Of a DNA stretch of 64,000 bases, positions 42,601 to 53,739 are shown piece by piece. The notes beneath the pieces were generated by a model that was given only the letters and a program-made list of their open reading frames with translations, had not been told where the DNA came from and searched no databases. The position numbers were made by a program, and so were the translations under genes. The stretch's first letter is position 1; every line of letters begins with the position of its first letter. Source of the DNA: Symbiodinium natans (taxonomy: Eukaryota > Sar > Dinophyceae > Suessiales > Symbiodiniaceae); the NCBI GenBank assembly GCA_905221605.1, contig CAJNDS010002157.1, positions 856,001 to 920,000 on the forward strand, written 5' to 3'.

Positions 42601-44760
42601 AGAGATTGAAAAGTTATGTCATGCCCCATTTCAGGGATAGAGAATGGCCTTCCAGACTTTCATTTCGAATAAAGGAGAGATCTGTCACAGAAAGGTAGAA
42701 GAGCTATTCATTTCTTATTATATCACGGGTAGACAAGCTTTTTCTCAAATACAAACAAAAAACCTGGCTCATGCACCATTGAAAGATAGACGAGTTCTGT
42801 CACTCTCGATCACAAGGTGGAGGAGCTCTTTCACACGAGGTAGGTAGAGCACGCTCTCTTTTCTTGCAAAGAGATAGAGAAGATCTGTCATGACTCCATG
42901 AACCGTTACGAGATAGAGAAGCCTCTTTCATGTAAAAGATAGGTGATGGCAAACGAGAAATAGGAACCAAAGGAGATAGAAGAGGTTGCTCATTGCAAAA
43001 TAGGAAGCGGAGGAGCTATTGCAGAAGAGGCAAGCAGCTCCTTCACTTGCTGCGCAGACACAAAGGAGCTTTCAGATGACCTGTTCAGAGATAGCGAAAC
43101 TCTCTCACGTAAACGATAGAGACTGATGAGTTGTGTCCCCATTCAAGGGATAGAGAATGGCCTTCCAAACTTTCATTTCGGGTAAAGAAGAGATCTGTCG
43201 CAAAAATGTAGAAGAGCTATGTCATTTCTTATGCATCGATAAACGGCTACTCGCATGATTTCTTCATCGATAGAGAAGCAGCTATTTCTGAATAGAAATT
43301 CACAATGGAGCTGTCTCATGTCCCAGTGAAAGATAGACGAGTTGTGGCATTTGATTTTGAGGTGAAGGAGCTCTTTCACAAGAGGTAGGTAGAGGACTCT
43401 CTAATGTTCTGCAAAAAGATAGAGACAATCTTTCTTGACCCGCTACGAGATAGAGGAGCCTCTTCCATGTAAAGGGTAGGATGTGGTAGAGCTGTGAGCT
43501 CCTCTACCTATCGACGGGGAATTAACAAGAAAGTACATTCGAGAGCTCTTACAGCTTCTATGAATGAATTCTTGTGATTGAACAAAGGGAGCTCTTTCAC
43601 AAAAGGTAGATAGAGACCTCTCTCATTTCCTGCAAAAGAAAGAGGAGGTCTCTCATGACCTATTGCGAGATAGAGAAGCTATGTCATATAAAAGATACGA
43701 AATGGTAGAGCTGAGCGCTGGTGACGGCAAATGAACTAGGTAGGACATGAGAGAGCTCTTATACATTGTATGAGAGATTTCTTATATCTATATCTCTTGT
43801 GAACGAGTTCTTCAATCTCTGACTAGGAGATGAATGAGCTCCTGTATCTTCTCATACGAAATGACAGAATGGATATAAATGATGTCTTCTAGCTGTTAAC
43901 GCAACATGAAAAAACCTCCTCTATCCCCTAAAAGAGAAGGAGAGAGGGAAGCCCGCTCATGACCTATTAGGAACCAGAGGAGATAAAAGAGCTTGCTCAT
44001 TGCAAAATAGGAAGCGGAGGGCTCTTGCAGAAGAGGCAAGGAGCTCCTTCACTTGCTGCAAACATACAGAGGAGCTTTCAGATGACCTATTCAGAGATAG
44101 CGAAACTCTATCACGTAAACGATAGCGAGAGATGCGTTATGTCATGTCCCATTTGATGGACAGAGAATGGCCCAGAGTGGCCTTCAAAACTCTTCATTGA
44201 TAGAGAAGCTGCGAAGCTATTTCTGAAAATCGACATAGAAGAGAACTCTCTCATTTCCTGCAGCGTGAAAAAGGAGGTCTCTCATGACCTATTGCGAGAT
44301 AGAGAAATTTCAGGTAAGAGTTAGGTAATGGTAGAGCTGGGCACGCCTCTGCCTCTTGACGAGAAATGAGCTCGTGTATACTTCATGAATGCGTTCTTCT
44401 ATCTCTCAGATGAAAGAGCTCCTCGATCCTTCTTATAGGGCATGAAAGAAATCCTGTGTTCGAACTGAAAAGACCCTTTGATAAGCAAAAGAAAAAGGGA
44501 AACGAATCGATGCCTTCTATCTTTTAGTGCAGAGCTTCTCACTTCTAATGCGACATGATACAGCTCCTCTATTTTCTTGGAAATGAAACAGGTTGCGTTC
44601 TCTCCTGAGTGAAAGATGTCTCTGTCGTGGAAATGAGATCTCCTCTATGTTTCTAAGAAATGAGATAGCTCACCTCTACCTCGTAATCGGAAATGAGAGA
44701 GCCCTTCGCCCCTCTTCAGGCTATGAAACAACTTGTCTATCTCTTACTTCAAAGTGTGCT
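39655..44760. repeat. GAGCTC-based degenerate satellite, ~5.1 kb
   Basis: Made of ~30 nt motifs like GAGATAGAGGAGCTCTTTCA in both orientations around GAGCTC or GAGCTCC. Longer units repeat: the AGACGAGTT-TGTC ... GTAGGTAGAGGACT block at 39690, 41905, 42790 and 43330; the GAGCTTGCTCATTGCAAAA ... GAGCTCCTTCACTTGCT block at 40310-40460, 42465, 42985 and 43990, with a diverged form at 41570. Open frames inside (40163-40549, 41142-41468, 43173-43379) are neither conserved in frame nor bounded, and I read them as chance. Confidence 0.85.
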
Positions 44761-44811
44761 AGAGCTACATGGCTGCACTTGCTGGCGCCGGTGCACACAC
44801 AGACCAAACCT

Positions 44812-44965
44812 TCACTATTACTGTTACTACTACTAATACTATTACTAGAATTATTACTATTCCTATTCCTATTACTATTACTAGTACTATTATTATTCCT
44901 ATTACAATTACGGTCAGTATTATTATACTCATAATAATATTAAAATTATTATTATTATTGCACTA
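44812..44965. repeat. TTA/CTA microsatellite
   Basis: Degenerate ATTACT/ATTATT triplets. Confidence 0.9.
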
Positions 44966-45214
44966 CTACTGAAAGAAGAACCAGCCGTGAAATAGACCCT
45001 AAAGGTCTCGGCCACATATATATATATATATACACGTAGTATCCCACACGTACAAAAAACAAATCCAAACTAGCATGTGCCAATGGCTAATGATATGTCA
45101 ATGAGCTCACATATACATATGTACATGTATACATATGTGGATACAAATATTCGCTATGTTCATATACACATGTATAGCGCATACGCATACAATATACAAC
45201 CCGAGACCCTAACC

Positions 45215-45545
45215 CCCTGAACACACACACACACACAGGGACACACACGGAGAGAGAGGAGAGAGAGAGAGAGAGAGAGAGAGACACACACACACACACA
45301 CGCGCACACACACCCTCACACGCACACACGCACACGCACACGCACACGCACACACGCACACACGCACACACGCACACCCGCACACGCACACGCACACGCA
45401 CACACGCACACACGCACACACGCACACGCACACACGCACACACGCACACACGCACACCCGCACACGCACACGCACACGCACACGCACACGCACACGCACA
45501 CGCACACCCACAGAGACAGAGACAGAGACAGAGACACAGAGACAC
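45215..45545. repeat. GA and CA/CACACG microsatellite
   Basis: (CA)n, (GA)n and long CACACGCACACG runs. Three long minus frames over it are low-complexity artefacts. Confidence 0.97.
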
Positions 45546-45753
45546 ACCAGAAACCCTGAACCCAACCTGCCTCAACCCCCAGAATCGCCAAACTCCCCAA
45601 AACACCACCTGCGAGACGCAACCCGCAAGCCCCTATTTTGGGGCTGACGGCTAGACCAACGGTTTTTGGACGGTTTGTCGTTTAGATTCACAATCTTAGG
45701 TTGGACTAAGCATTCGGGCTTCTATAGGGTTTAGGGCTAGGTAGGGCAAGGAT

Positions 45754-45852
45754 CTACTGGAGGTTCATGGTACTTAAGTGCCTGAATGTGGTGAGACTTG
45801 GGTTATAAGTACATTAATTATTGGGTTATTAAGTACCACGAACCTCCCAGTA
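45754..45852. mobile_element. Inverted-repeat element M1, 99 bp copy
   Basis: TACTGGAGGTTCATGGTACT at the left, AGTACCACGAACCTCCCAGTA at the right. Ends in TA on both sides. Confidence 0.8.
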
Positions 45853-45858
45853 GGGTCA

Positions 45859-45936
45859 CACGAAGCGTGTTGGGTTGAGTTGGAGCTCCAGGTACTTCTC
45901 GGCGAAGATCATGGCGCTCGACAGTGTCAGCACGAC
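45859..45936 (-). CDS. Probable exon, unidentified
   Basis: Acceptor TTCCCAG, then VVLTLSSAMIFAEKYLELQL (NPTRFV), abutting an M1 element. Amphipathic and hydrophobic stretch. No family recognised. Confidence 0.5.
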
Positions 45937-46214
45937 CTGGGAAGGGCTGCCTGCTTCTCGGCTCCTTGGTCCTAAAGCCCCTAGAAGCTCAAGAACTCAA
46001 CCCTAACCCCTAAACCCGAAAGTCATAAGAGACCTCAGATCCTTTAACTTCAACCTTAAGACCTAGCTCAACCCTCGGCAGTAAAGCTGAAGAAATGTAA
46101 TCCCACAAGCCTCGAGAGCAAGAGCGAGAGCGAGAGCGCGAGAGAGAGAGAGAGAGAGAGAGATGTAAGCTCTCCTAAAGCAAGAAGCCATGTACAATTG
46201 CCTATAGTCTCAAG

Positions 46215-46316
46215 GAGGGCCCCTAAACCCTGAACCCTGAACCCTGAACCCTAAACCCTAAACCCTAAACCCTAAACCCTAAACCCTAAACCCTAAACCC
46301 TAAACCCTAAACCCTG
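46215..46316. repeat. Interstitial telomere array, CCCTAAA, ~14 copies
   Basis: Begins with CCCTGAA variants. The first array right of the satellite island apart from a few units near 46000. Confidence 0.97.
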
Positions 46317-46318
46317 TT

Positions 46319-46425
46319 CGAACATAGGCCTCCAAAGCAACCTTGCACAAAGCCCCCCCCTGCACTTGACCATGGCCACCAGGCAAACCAATCTGCTCAG
46401 TCCTTGGACGCACTTGCCCTAAACC
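46319..46425. other. Exon-like block, strand unresolved
   Basis: Minus GLSRLVCLVAMVKCRGGLCA then RLLWRPMFEQ; plus ALDHGHQANQSAQSLDALAL. Both open for over 30 codons. Confidence 0.35.
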
Positions 46426-46499
46426 CCAAACCCTAAAACCCTAAACCCTAATTAAACCGTAAACCCTAATTAAACCCTAAACCCTAAACCCTAAACCTG

Positions 46500-46805
46500 A
46501 GGCCTTAATGACCCTGACCCCCCAAACCCTAAACCCTGAACCCTCAACCGAAAACCCTGGACCCGCAACAGCAAAGCTTCAAACCCAAACCCTCAACCCC
46601 AAGCCCTAAACCCCAAGCCCTAAACCCCAAGCCCTAAACCCCAGACCCTAAATCCCCAAACCTCAACCCCAAACCCTAAGCCCTAAAGCCTGAAGACTAA
46701 ACCCCCAAAATCCTAAACCCCCAAAGCCTCAACCCCAAGCCCTAAACCCTAAACCCTAAACCCCAAACCCTAAACCCTGGCCCTAAACCCTAAACCCCAA
46801 ACCCT
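46500..46805. repeat. Degenerate CCCTAAA/CCCCAAA block
   Basis: Mixed CCCTAAA, CCCCAAG and CCTCAACC units with no exon visible. Confidence 0.9.
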
Positions 46806-46905
46806 CAAGTGAAGGGAGGTGGGAAGCCCTTGGGGCCTCGTCATGCTCCTCAAACTTCTCATTGATGCCTGGGAACCTCAGGATCCGGCGGGTAGCTCCA
46901 TGAGA
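46805..46905 (-). CDS. Probable exon, unidentified
   Basis: Minus frame RRILRFPGINEKFEEHDEAP (RASHLPSLE), about 32 codons between telomere-like blocks on both sides. Confidence 0.5.
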
Positions 46906-47184
46906 CGGTTTAGGGTTTAGGGTTTATTTGTGGGGGTTTGGGGGTTTGGGGTTTAGGGCTTGGGGGTTTGGGGTTTAGGGCTAGGGTTTAGGGTTTGGGG
47001 TTTTGGGGCTTAAGATTTGGTGTTCAGGACACCTTGAGGCACTAAGCCCTGAACCCTGAACCCATACGTAACCTTCTCCCTGACCCCTTGCAAAACCCTC
47101 AACCCTTTTTGCAGATCCATGTGGGCATGTACGGCTTGTGACCTGGCGTTTGCTAGACAGGTCTGAGGTTTAGGGTTTGGGGCA

Positions 47185-47372
47185 TCATTCGTTGTTGAGG
47201 GCACCTGGCAGCACTCTGCCCAGGCCAGCAAGTTGTTCATCAGGCTCCATCGAGCAAGTACGTCGTATGCGCCATGCGGTGGGCAACTAAGATGGAGAAC
47301 CCCTGAAGATCGCAGGCCAAAGATTAGCGCCACCTGCGCTGCTTCGTCTGTTTCATTGCAGCACTTGGGTAG
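47185..47372 (-). CDS. Longest single exon-like block, 62 codons, unidentified
   Basis: Minus frame ELPKCCNETDEAAQVALIFG, then GVLHLSCPPHGAYDVLARWS and LMNNLLAWAECCQ, open for 188 nt. Possible internal CAG/GTGGCG and CAG/GTGCCC sites could shorten it. Rich in Cys. No family recognised. Confidence 0.5.
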
Positions 47373-47667
47373 CTCCCCTAAACCCTAAACCCTAAACCCT
47401 AAACCCTAAACCCTAAATTAGGGCGCCGTACTATACAACGATATATAATCGAGGGGGACCCAAACAAGGGACCCTGGAGAACGTATCCCTCTGCACCCGG
47501 CAGATCCCTTAGCACCGTGCTTCCTTAGGGGTTTCGGGTAAACCCTAAACCCTAAACCTTAAACCCTAAACCCGAAACCCCTAAACCCTAAACCCTAAAC
47601 CCCTAAAACCCCTAAAGCCCTAAACCCTAAACCCTAAACCCTAAACCCTACACTGAAGGACCCCCCA

Positions 47668-47790
47668 AGAGCCCATTTTTCTCGGAGTTTTTTGTGTGCC
47701 GGCTGCTTAGGGTCGCCCAAACCCCTGAGCTCAACCATCGTGCTCGTGTGGGAGTCTCCGGGTGAGGCTTGCGATGTAGGCCATCCCCAA
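47668..47790 (-). CDS. Probable exon, unidentified
   Basis: Minus frame ASPGDSHTSTMVELRGLGDP then KQPAHKKLREKWALG, about 38 codons. An M1 element starts 18 nt away. Confidence 0.45.
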
Positions 47791-47807
47791 CCATCCCAAG
47801 AAATACC

Positions 47808-47931
47808 TACTTGGAGATTCATGGGTACATCTAACTCCATAACTGCAAGTACTTACATCCTACTTACAGGCCTTACGGGACCTTAGAAGTACTGTGATAA
47901 TTGGGTTACAAGTACCCTGAAACTCCAAGTA
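47808..47931. mobile_element. Inverted-repeat element M1, 124 bp copy
   Basis: TACTTGGAGATTCATGGGTAC at the left, CTGAAACTCCAAGTA at the right, with the internal AAGTACT/AGTAC blocks typical of M1. Confidence 0.75.
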
Positions 47932-48154
47932 AGAGCCTCGAAAGCAAAACCACCCAAAGCCGCCCTAAGCCCGAACACCTTTCAAAACAGTAAACCCTAA
48001 ACCCAAAACCCTGAACCCCAAACATCTTCAGGAAGAGGTTTGAACGCAGCCCCCAAAAAGCCCCAAAACCGAAACCCTTCAAAGCCCTCAATCCCTAAAC
48101 CCTCAATCCCTAATCCCTAAACCTTAAACCCTAAACCCTACCATTTAAGGGTAT

Positions 48155-48228
48155 ATCACATCTCGGGATCCAAGCCAGAGCTCGCGGGCCACGTCCGAGC
48201 CACGCCGATCTGGTTGCTGAGGGTCTTA
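48155..48228 (-). CDS. Probable exon, unidentified
   Basis: Minus frame KTLSNQIGVARTWPASSGLD (PEM). A TTTAGGG array follows on the right (48243-48340). Confidence 0.45.
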
Positions 48229-48242
48229 TGGTGGGGGGGAGT

Positions 48243-48340
48243 GTAGGGCTTAGGGTTTAGGGTTTAGGGTTTAGGGTTTAGGGTTTAGGGTTTAGGGTTT
48301 AGGGTTTAGGGTTTCCGGTTTAGGGTTTAGGGTTTAGGCA
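48243..48340. repeat. Interstitial telomere array, TTTAGGG, ~13 copies
   Basis: Perfect, with one TTTCCGG interruption. Confidence 0.97.
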
Positions 48341-48714
48341 TTGAAGGTTTTTAGGGCTGCTAAGGCTCTTGCTGTAGGGTTTATAGGGTTTGGGGCTCTC
48401 CGGATTTAGGGCTTAGGGATGCGGGCTGCCCCATGAGGGCCCTAGACACCATCAAGCTGAATAACGCGGGAACCTAAACTTTAAACCCTACACCCTGAAC
48501 CCCAAACCCTATAAACCCTAAACCCTGCAATTGTTTCGAGAAGTTTAGGGCTTAGGGTCTTCAGACCTACTCAACGATGGGGCTCTGGAGGATTGTATGG
48601 CTCTAGGATCTGAAGAACTAGGGTCCATACCCTGTACTCTCAACCCTAAACAGCCTTAGACCCTAAACCCTGAACTCTAAACCTCAAACCCTAGGCCCGA
48701 AAAAGCCGTGCATT

Positions 48715-49215
48715 CAACGCCCCAAGCCTGCTCTCAAAACAAGATGCAGCAGAACGCTGTGTCGCGGAACTTGCGCCCGACGTCCCAAAAAGCCCTAAAC
48801 TGGAGTTTTGGGGCTTGTGTGCTTGGGGTTTAGGGGGTTTAGGGTTGAGGGGGTGCAATTCGGGGGTTTAGGGGGGTTTAGGGGATCTAGGATGTAGGGT
48901 GCAGGGTTTAACCCTCTCCCAAGAAACAGCAACCCTAAACCCTAAACCCTAAACCCTAAACAAAAAATGCCGGCCCTCTCTACTTGTCCATGCCGGGACG
49001 GCAGATTCCACAGACCGACAGCTCTTCGTCCTGGAGCACTTCCTTGGCGCACAAACAAAACACAAGACAATCCCTAGACCACCTATAACCTCTAAACCCT
49101 AAACCCTAAACCCTAAACCCTAAACCCTCAACCCTAAACCCTAAACCCTAAACCCTAAACCCTAAACCGAATCAAGAGACGAGGTAGACGGTTTGGCGCT
49201 TGGCAGCCTACGCAT
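48715..49215 (-). CDS. Three probable exons, one Cys-rich
   Basis: 48984-49052: AKEVLQDEELSVCGICRPGM (DK) with a GTAGAG donor; the C-x-x-C pair hints at a zinc site but only one pair is seen. 48735-48785: DVGRKFRDTAFCCILF. 49172-49207: AAKRQTVYLVS after GTAG. Telomere arrays at 48925-48960 and 49092-49168 lie between them. Confidence 0.45.
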
Positions 49216-49312
49216 CAATAAGGGGGAAGCTTGTATGTTCAGGGCACTTCTAACCCCTAGGGTTTAGGGTTTAGGGTTTAGGGTTTAGGGTTTAGGGTTT
49301 AGGGTTTATCAA

Positions 49313-49455
49313 AACTGCACATATGAGCCCCCTAGGTCCTCTGAGTAGGTTCCAAGTACAGTCAGGGGTTCTAACCCTAAACCCTAAACCCCAAACCCTA
49401 AACCCTGAGCCCCATAACTGGGGTTCTAAATCACCCATGAACCTCCGAGGAGCAC
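49313..49455. mobile_element. Diverged M1 element holding CCCTAAA units
   Basis: ACTGCACATATGAGCCCCCTAG and CCATGAACCTCCGAGGA match M1 internal and terminal blocks. CCCTAAA units (49374-49405) lie between them. Confidence 0.5.
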
Positions 49456-50054
49456 ACCAGCGTTACGGCGCTTCGTGAGGACCTAAGCCCTCCCTAAATT
49501 CAACTAGGGCCCCCAAACAGCACATAAGTCAAAATTAGGATAGGGATATCCCATATTCTAAACCCCCTTATACTGAAGCCCAATAAGGAAGGGATATCTC
49601 TATAAAATGCTTATGCTTATGTCCTTTGTGGGTCCCTACCTAAACCCAAAACCCCAAACCCTAAAATTTTAAAGCCCCAAGACCTAAAGACGGCTGTCGG
49701 GCCAAAAAGAAAGGATCGAATAAACACAAACAACCGAAGGTTTAGGGTTTAGGGTTTAGGGTCTAGGGTCTAGGGTTTAGGTTTCGGGTTTAGGGCTTAC
49801 TTCTTATTGATCCCTTTCATTTTGTTTGACCCTTTTCCATTTTTTGACCCCCTCTCCCAAGCCCTGAAGCCGAAACCCCAAGTGCTACTTCAGGAAGGCC
49901 TTGACCATAAACCCTAAGCCCTAAACCTTACTTAACCCCAAAGCCCTAAACCCTAAACCCTAAACCCTAAACCCTAAACCCTAAACCCTAAACCCTAAAC
50001 CCTGAACCCTGAACCCTGAACCCTGAATCCTATACAACCCCTGGTTCTCGGAGG

Positions 50055-50290
50055 CCGACCCAAACGCTGATGTTCACCTGAGCTGCAGAGCAGAGGGTCC
50101 AGGGTCTAGGGTTTTCAGGGTTCTTAGGATTCTTAGGGTTTAGGGTTTAGGGTTTAGGGTTTAGGGTTTAGGGTCTAGGGCGACGGCTTGCTGGACCTCG
50201 GGGCTGGTGGAGGGCGCGCAGCCCGCAGGCTCGAGACATTTGGTGGTTCTGGGCATGCAAGGCAAGGCAGAGATACAGCACACATCTACT
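50055..50290 (-). CDS. Two probable exons, unidentified
   Basis: 50055-50085 reads VNISVWVGLREP after CAG. 50180-50260 reads RTTKCLEPAGCAPSTSPEVQ (QAVAL). A TTTAGGG array (50136-50176) separates them. Confidence 0.4.
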
Positions 50291-50305
50291 AGTTGCTTCA
50301 GAACC

Positions 50306-50330
50306 CCCCCCCCAAAAAAAAAAAAAAAAA
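50306..50330. repeat. CnAn (TnGn) homopolymer junction
   Basis: About 9 C then 17 A. The minus frame that crosses it is not credible beyond the exon. Confidence 0.9.
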
Positions 50331-50663
50331 CGAAAATTAAAAAAACAAAATAAAATAACACACATACATATACATATACATATATATATATATTCCCTGC
50401 TAAGGGTAACGTAGGGATGGATATCTTGTATGCTTTGGGGGTTCTGAAGCAGATCGTACCTCAAAGTGCTCCACATACGGCACCACTAAGATCCGGTTTA
50501 GGGTTTAAGGTTCAGGGTTTAGGGCGTCCCATGGCTCCAAGAGTCCCAAAGCCCTAAACCCTAGCCCTAAACCCTGAACCCTAAACCTTAAACCCTAAAC
50601 CCTAAACCCTAAACCTTAAACCCTAAACCCTAAAACCCATAAACAAGCCCCTAAAACTCTCTC

Positions 50664-50722
50664 TCTGTTGACCGGGAGGCCCAGATGTCGGGTACCCGGA
50701 AGTTGAACACCGGCACCCATCT
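50664..50722 (-). CDS. Probable exon, unidentified
   Basis: Minus frame SRWVPVFNFRVPDIWASRST, between CCCTAAA (left) and TTTAGGG (right) arrays. Confidence 0.45.
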
Positions 50723-50744
50723 GGAGGAAGCAGCTCTCAGGGTC

Positions 50745-51240
50745 TAGGAGGGTTTAGGGTTTAGGGTTTAGGGTTTAGGATTTAGGGTTTAGGGGGTTGA
50801 CGGGGTTTGGGAGCTTCGGGTTTTTGGGGTTTCGGAGCTGCTCTTTTTGGGGTTTCAGGAAACTAGGGGGGCTTCAGGGGGTTTAGGAGTTCACGGGGTT
50901 TAGGCGGTTTAGGGGTTTTTAGGGGTTTTAGGGTTCAGGGATTTAGGCGTTTTTTGAGGTTTAGGAGTTTAGGGTTTAGGGGTTTTAGGGTTGAGGGTTC
51001 ACGGATTAACGAGCTTTAGGAGTTAGGGAGTTTAGGTGTTCTTTCTATTCTTTATTATTCCGATTTTTATTATCATTCTTCTGATGATTATTATTATTAC
51101 TATTATTATTATCATATTATTAATATTCTCATCACTATTATTAGTAGTTTTTCTTTTTTGGGGCAAGGGGAGGGTTAGGGCTTAGGAGGTTCGGGCTCAG
51201 AGGTTTAGAGTTTTTGCTTTTAGGGGAGAGAGAAGGGGAG
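50745..51240. other. Degenerate telomere-like and TTA-rich sequence, no gene
   Basis: TTTAGGG-derived units with many substitutions (50745-51040), then ATTATTATT microsatellite (51050-51145). Confidence 0.7.
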
Positions 51241-51242
51241 GC

Positions 51243-51860
51243 AGAGGCTGATGCCAGAGGATCAGTTGAGGTTCCGGCTGGGGGTCTCCCACCTGGATGG
51301 AGGGGTAGGGCTTTAGGGTTTACAGGGTTTAGGGTTTAGGGTTTTTACGGTTGCTTATAGGGTGCGATTTGGGCTTCAGGGTTTAGGACGCCGGGCCTAT
51401 CGGTGAAACAACATGAACAGAAACCGAAATGCAGGCAATATATCGCCCGACGTTTACATCCACAGGGGGCCCTACACAGACACTGACCCAGAAGGACAAG
51501 GACCCCGCATTGGACCCTCATTTAGAGAACTACCCACATAAGCACAAAAGGGTTTAGGAGGCATCAGGGCGTTTTAGGGTCAGATTTGATGGGGGCAAAG
51601 GAGCCAGAACTGGACCCAAACGCCCTCCCAATAGAACGGCCCAAAGGCTGAGGGCTGAGGGTTTGGATGTGGTGGTTTAGGGTTTAGGGTTTAGGGTTCA
51701 GGGTTCAGGGCTCAGGGCTTAGGGTTTAGGGTTTAGGGCTTTGGGCTTTGGGCTTTGGGCTTTGGGCCATCATCATGCGAACATTCCTCAACACTTCGCC
51801 CCAGAGTGCCTCGTGCCAATACAGCGATCCAGGTCCTCCTTCTTCTTGAACCCGCCTGGA
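51243..51860 (-). CDS. Two probable exons, unidentified
   Basis: 51775-51860 reads RRVQEEGGPGSLYWHEALWG then EVLRNVRMMM, a natural frame of 32 codons. 51243-51290 reads VGDPQPEPQLILWHQPLP after CAG. Between them is degenerate telomere-like and unique sequence (51300-51770). Confidence 0.45.
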
Positions 51861-52299
51861 GCACAGAAGACCCTAAACCCTAAACCCTAAACCCTAAACC
51901 CGGAACCCTAAACCCTAAACCCTAAACCCTGAAGACTCTCACAGACTCACAGACCCTGAGAACATGAGCCAGAAGTACAGCCACAAACACGAAGAGTCGT
52001 CCTAAACCCTTAACCCTGGACCCTAAACCGTTAGGTCTAGGATTACGCAAACGATGCAAAGTCGAGCGATGTCGAACGCGGCTGAACCAAAAAACAACCT
52101 CATAAACCCCCTTCCACCACCCCACCACAGCCAGAACGCCCAACCCTAAAACCTAAACCCAAAAGGGGTTTGTACCTTAGGGGTTCTGGGCGCTTTGGGG
52201 TTTAGGGTACCCGTCATAAACCCTAAACCCTAAACCCTAAACCCCAAACCCGTAAAGTTTAGGGGCCTTAGGGGGTTTTGGGGGTGTAGAGAAGCCCGA

Positions 52300-52356
52300 A
52301 GCCCAAGGCAATCAGCTCAGGTAGCTGCAGAAAAGGCTGAGGCCCTTCTCGTGTGG
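52300..52356 (-). CDS. Probable exon, unidentified
   Basis: Acceptor CAAG then VPHEKGLSLFCSYLS, next to a TTTAGGG array. The open frame at 51922-52143 nearby runs into telomere-like units and was not accepted. Confidence 0.4.
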
Positions 52357-52824
52357 CACCTTGGGCTTAGGGTTTAGGGTTTAGGGTTTCGGATTTAGGG
52401 TTTAGGGTTTAGGGTTTAGGGGGGGGGGGGGGGGGTGGTTTGCGTTCAGGGTTTGGGGTTTGGGGTTTGGGGCTTAGGGGTTTGGGGGTTAGGGTTTAGC
52501 GTTTAGGGTTTGGAGTTTGGGGTTTAGGGTTTGGGAGGACCTTGTTTAGGAACGTTGTTCGTGGAGCTTACAGGGCCTACAGCAGGCCAAGGAAAATTAG
52601 GGCCGCTTTTCCTGAACATATGGGTTTGCTGTTTGGCGTGTTGGGGCTAGGGTTGAGGGTTTAGGATATAAGGTTTAGGGCAGGCCTTATACCCTAAACC
52701 CTAAACCCTAAACCTCAAGCCCCAAGCCCTAAACCCTAAACCTAAACCCTGGCCAAACCCTAAACCCTGGCCAGGCCGAGCTTTCTGGATTTTCCGGGCT
52801 CTGGAGCCCTAAGATTCCTGGAGC

Positions 52825-52955
52825 CCAAGGCCCTTAAGGCCCTTAAGGCCCTTAAGGCCCTTAAGGCCCTTAAGGCCTGAAGGCCTGAAGGCCTGAAGGC
52901 CTGAAGCCCTAAGCCCTAAGCCCTAAGCCCTAAGCCCTAAGCCGTAAGCCCTAAG
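52825..52955. repeat. Nested short repeats: AAGGCCCTTA, GAAGGCCT, AAGCCCT
   Basis: Six copies of a palindromic 10-mer, four of an 8-mer, then seven AAGCCCT units, each homogeneous. Confidence 0.95.
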
Positions 52956-53099
52956 CAGGGCTCTGGGTTCTCAAAACGATTGGATCTTCGGGGGCTTTCT
53001 AGGCTCAGAGGGTGCCTATCCATTCGGGGTTCGATCTTGTAGGGGCTGTTTGACGTATAAAAGGGTACAAATACCAAAACCAGCTTACAAGGGCCCTGA

Positions 53100-53312
53100 A
53101 CCCCCAAACCCTTGAGGGTTTAGGGTTAATTAGGGTTTAGGGTTTAGGGTTAGGGTTTAGGGTTTAGGGTTTAGGGTTTAGGGTTCAGGGTTCAGGGTTG
53201 AGGGTTGAGGGTTGAGGGTTTAGGGTTCAGGGTTTAGGGTTCAGGGTTCAGGGTTGAGGGTTGAGGGTTGAGGGTTTAGGGTTCAGGGTTTAGGGTTCAG
53301 GGTTCAGGGTAA
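53100..53312. repeat. Telomere-like array with GTTGAGG/GTTCAGG variants
   Basis: Two copies of a ~75 bp higher-order pattern in which TTTAGGG, TTCAGGG and TTGAGGG units recur in the same order. Confidence 0.9.
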
Positions 53313-53387
53313 ACACTTCCGGCGCGGGACGTCGTCGGCAAAGCCGAACATGAGCAGCGCCTTGTTGGTGATTTCATCCTGCGCTTT
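53312..53387 (-). CDS. Exon of unidentified protein
   Basis: Acceptor TCCCAG, then KAQDEITNKALLMFGFADDV (PRRK), 25 codons with a natural mix, between a TTTAGGG-type array (left) and CCCTAAA (right, 53400 on). Confidence 0.5.
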
Positions 53388-53624
53388 CTGGGATCCAGAC
53401 CCTAAACCCTAAACCCTAAACCCTATATAAACCCTAAACCCTAAACCCTAAACCCTAAACCGTAAACCCTAAACCCTAAACCCTAAACCCGAAACAAAAG
53501 AGAGAGGCGGATAAAGAGGGAGAGAGAGGGAGAGAGAGGGAGAGGAGGGGGAGGGACAGCCATGACAAACCTGACAGTGAGAATTTTCGGCTTTAGAGGC
53601 TAACTTGGCAGCCCAGTATCCATG

Positions 53625-53725
53625 TTAGGGTTTAGGGTTTAGGGTTTAGGGTTTAGGGTTTAGGGTTTAGGGTTTAGGGTTTAGGGTTTAGGGTTTAGGG
53701 TTTAGGGTTTAGGGTTTAGGGTCGA
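53625..53725. repeat. Interstitial telomere array, TTTAGGG, ~14 copies
   Basis: Perfect array. Confidence 0.97.
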
Positions 53726-53739
53726 AAGGGCTTAGAGGA

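Noticed and set aside
40163-44972. Frames of 67-128 codons in the GAGCTC satellite and the TTA microsatellite
   Set aside because: The same repeat copies elsewhere in the array do not keep these frames; no splice or start context.
45087-45621. Long frames of Cys-Val and Cys-Ala repeats
   Set aside because: Translation of CA/CACACG microsatellite. The same applies to 15452-15801.
51922-52143. 73-codon minus frame
   Set aside because: Both ends run into telomere-derived units; no splice signals or natural block boundaries.
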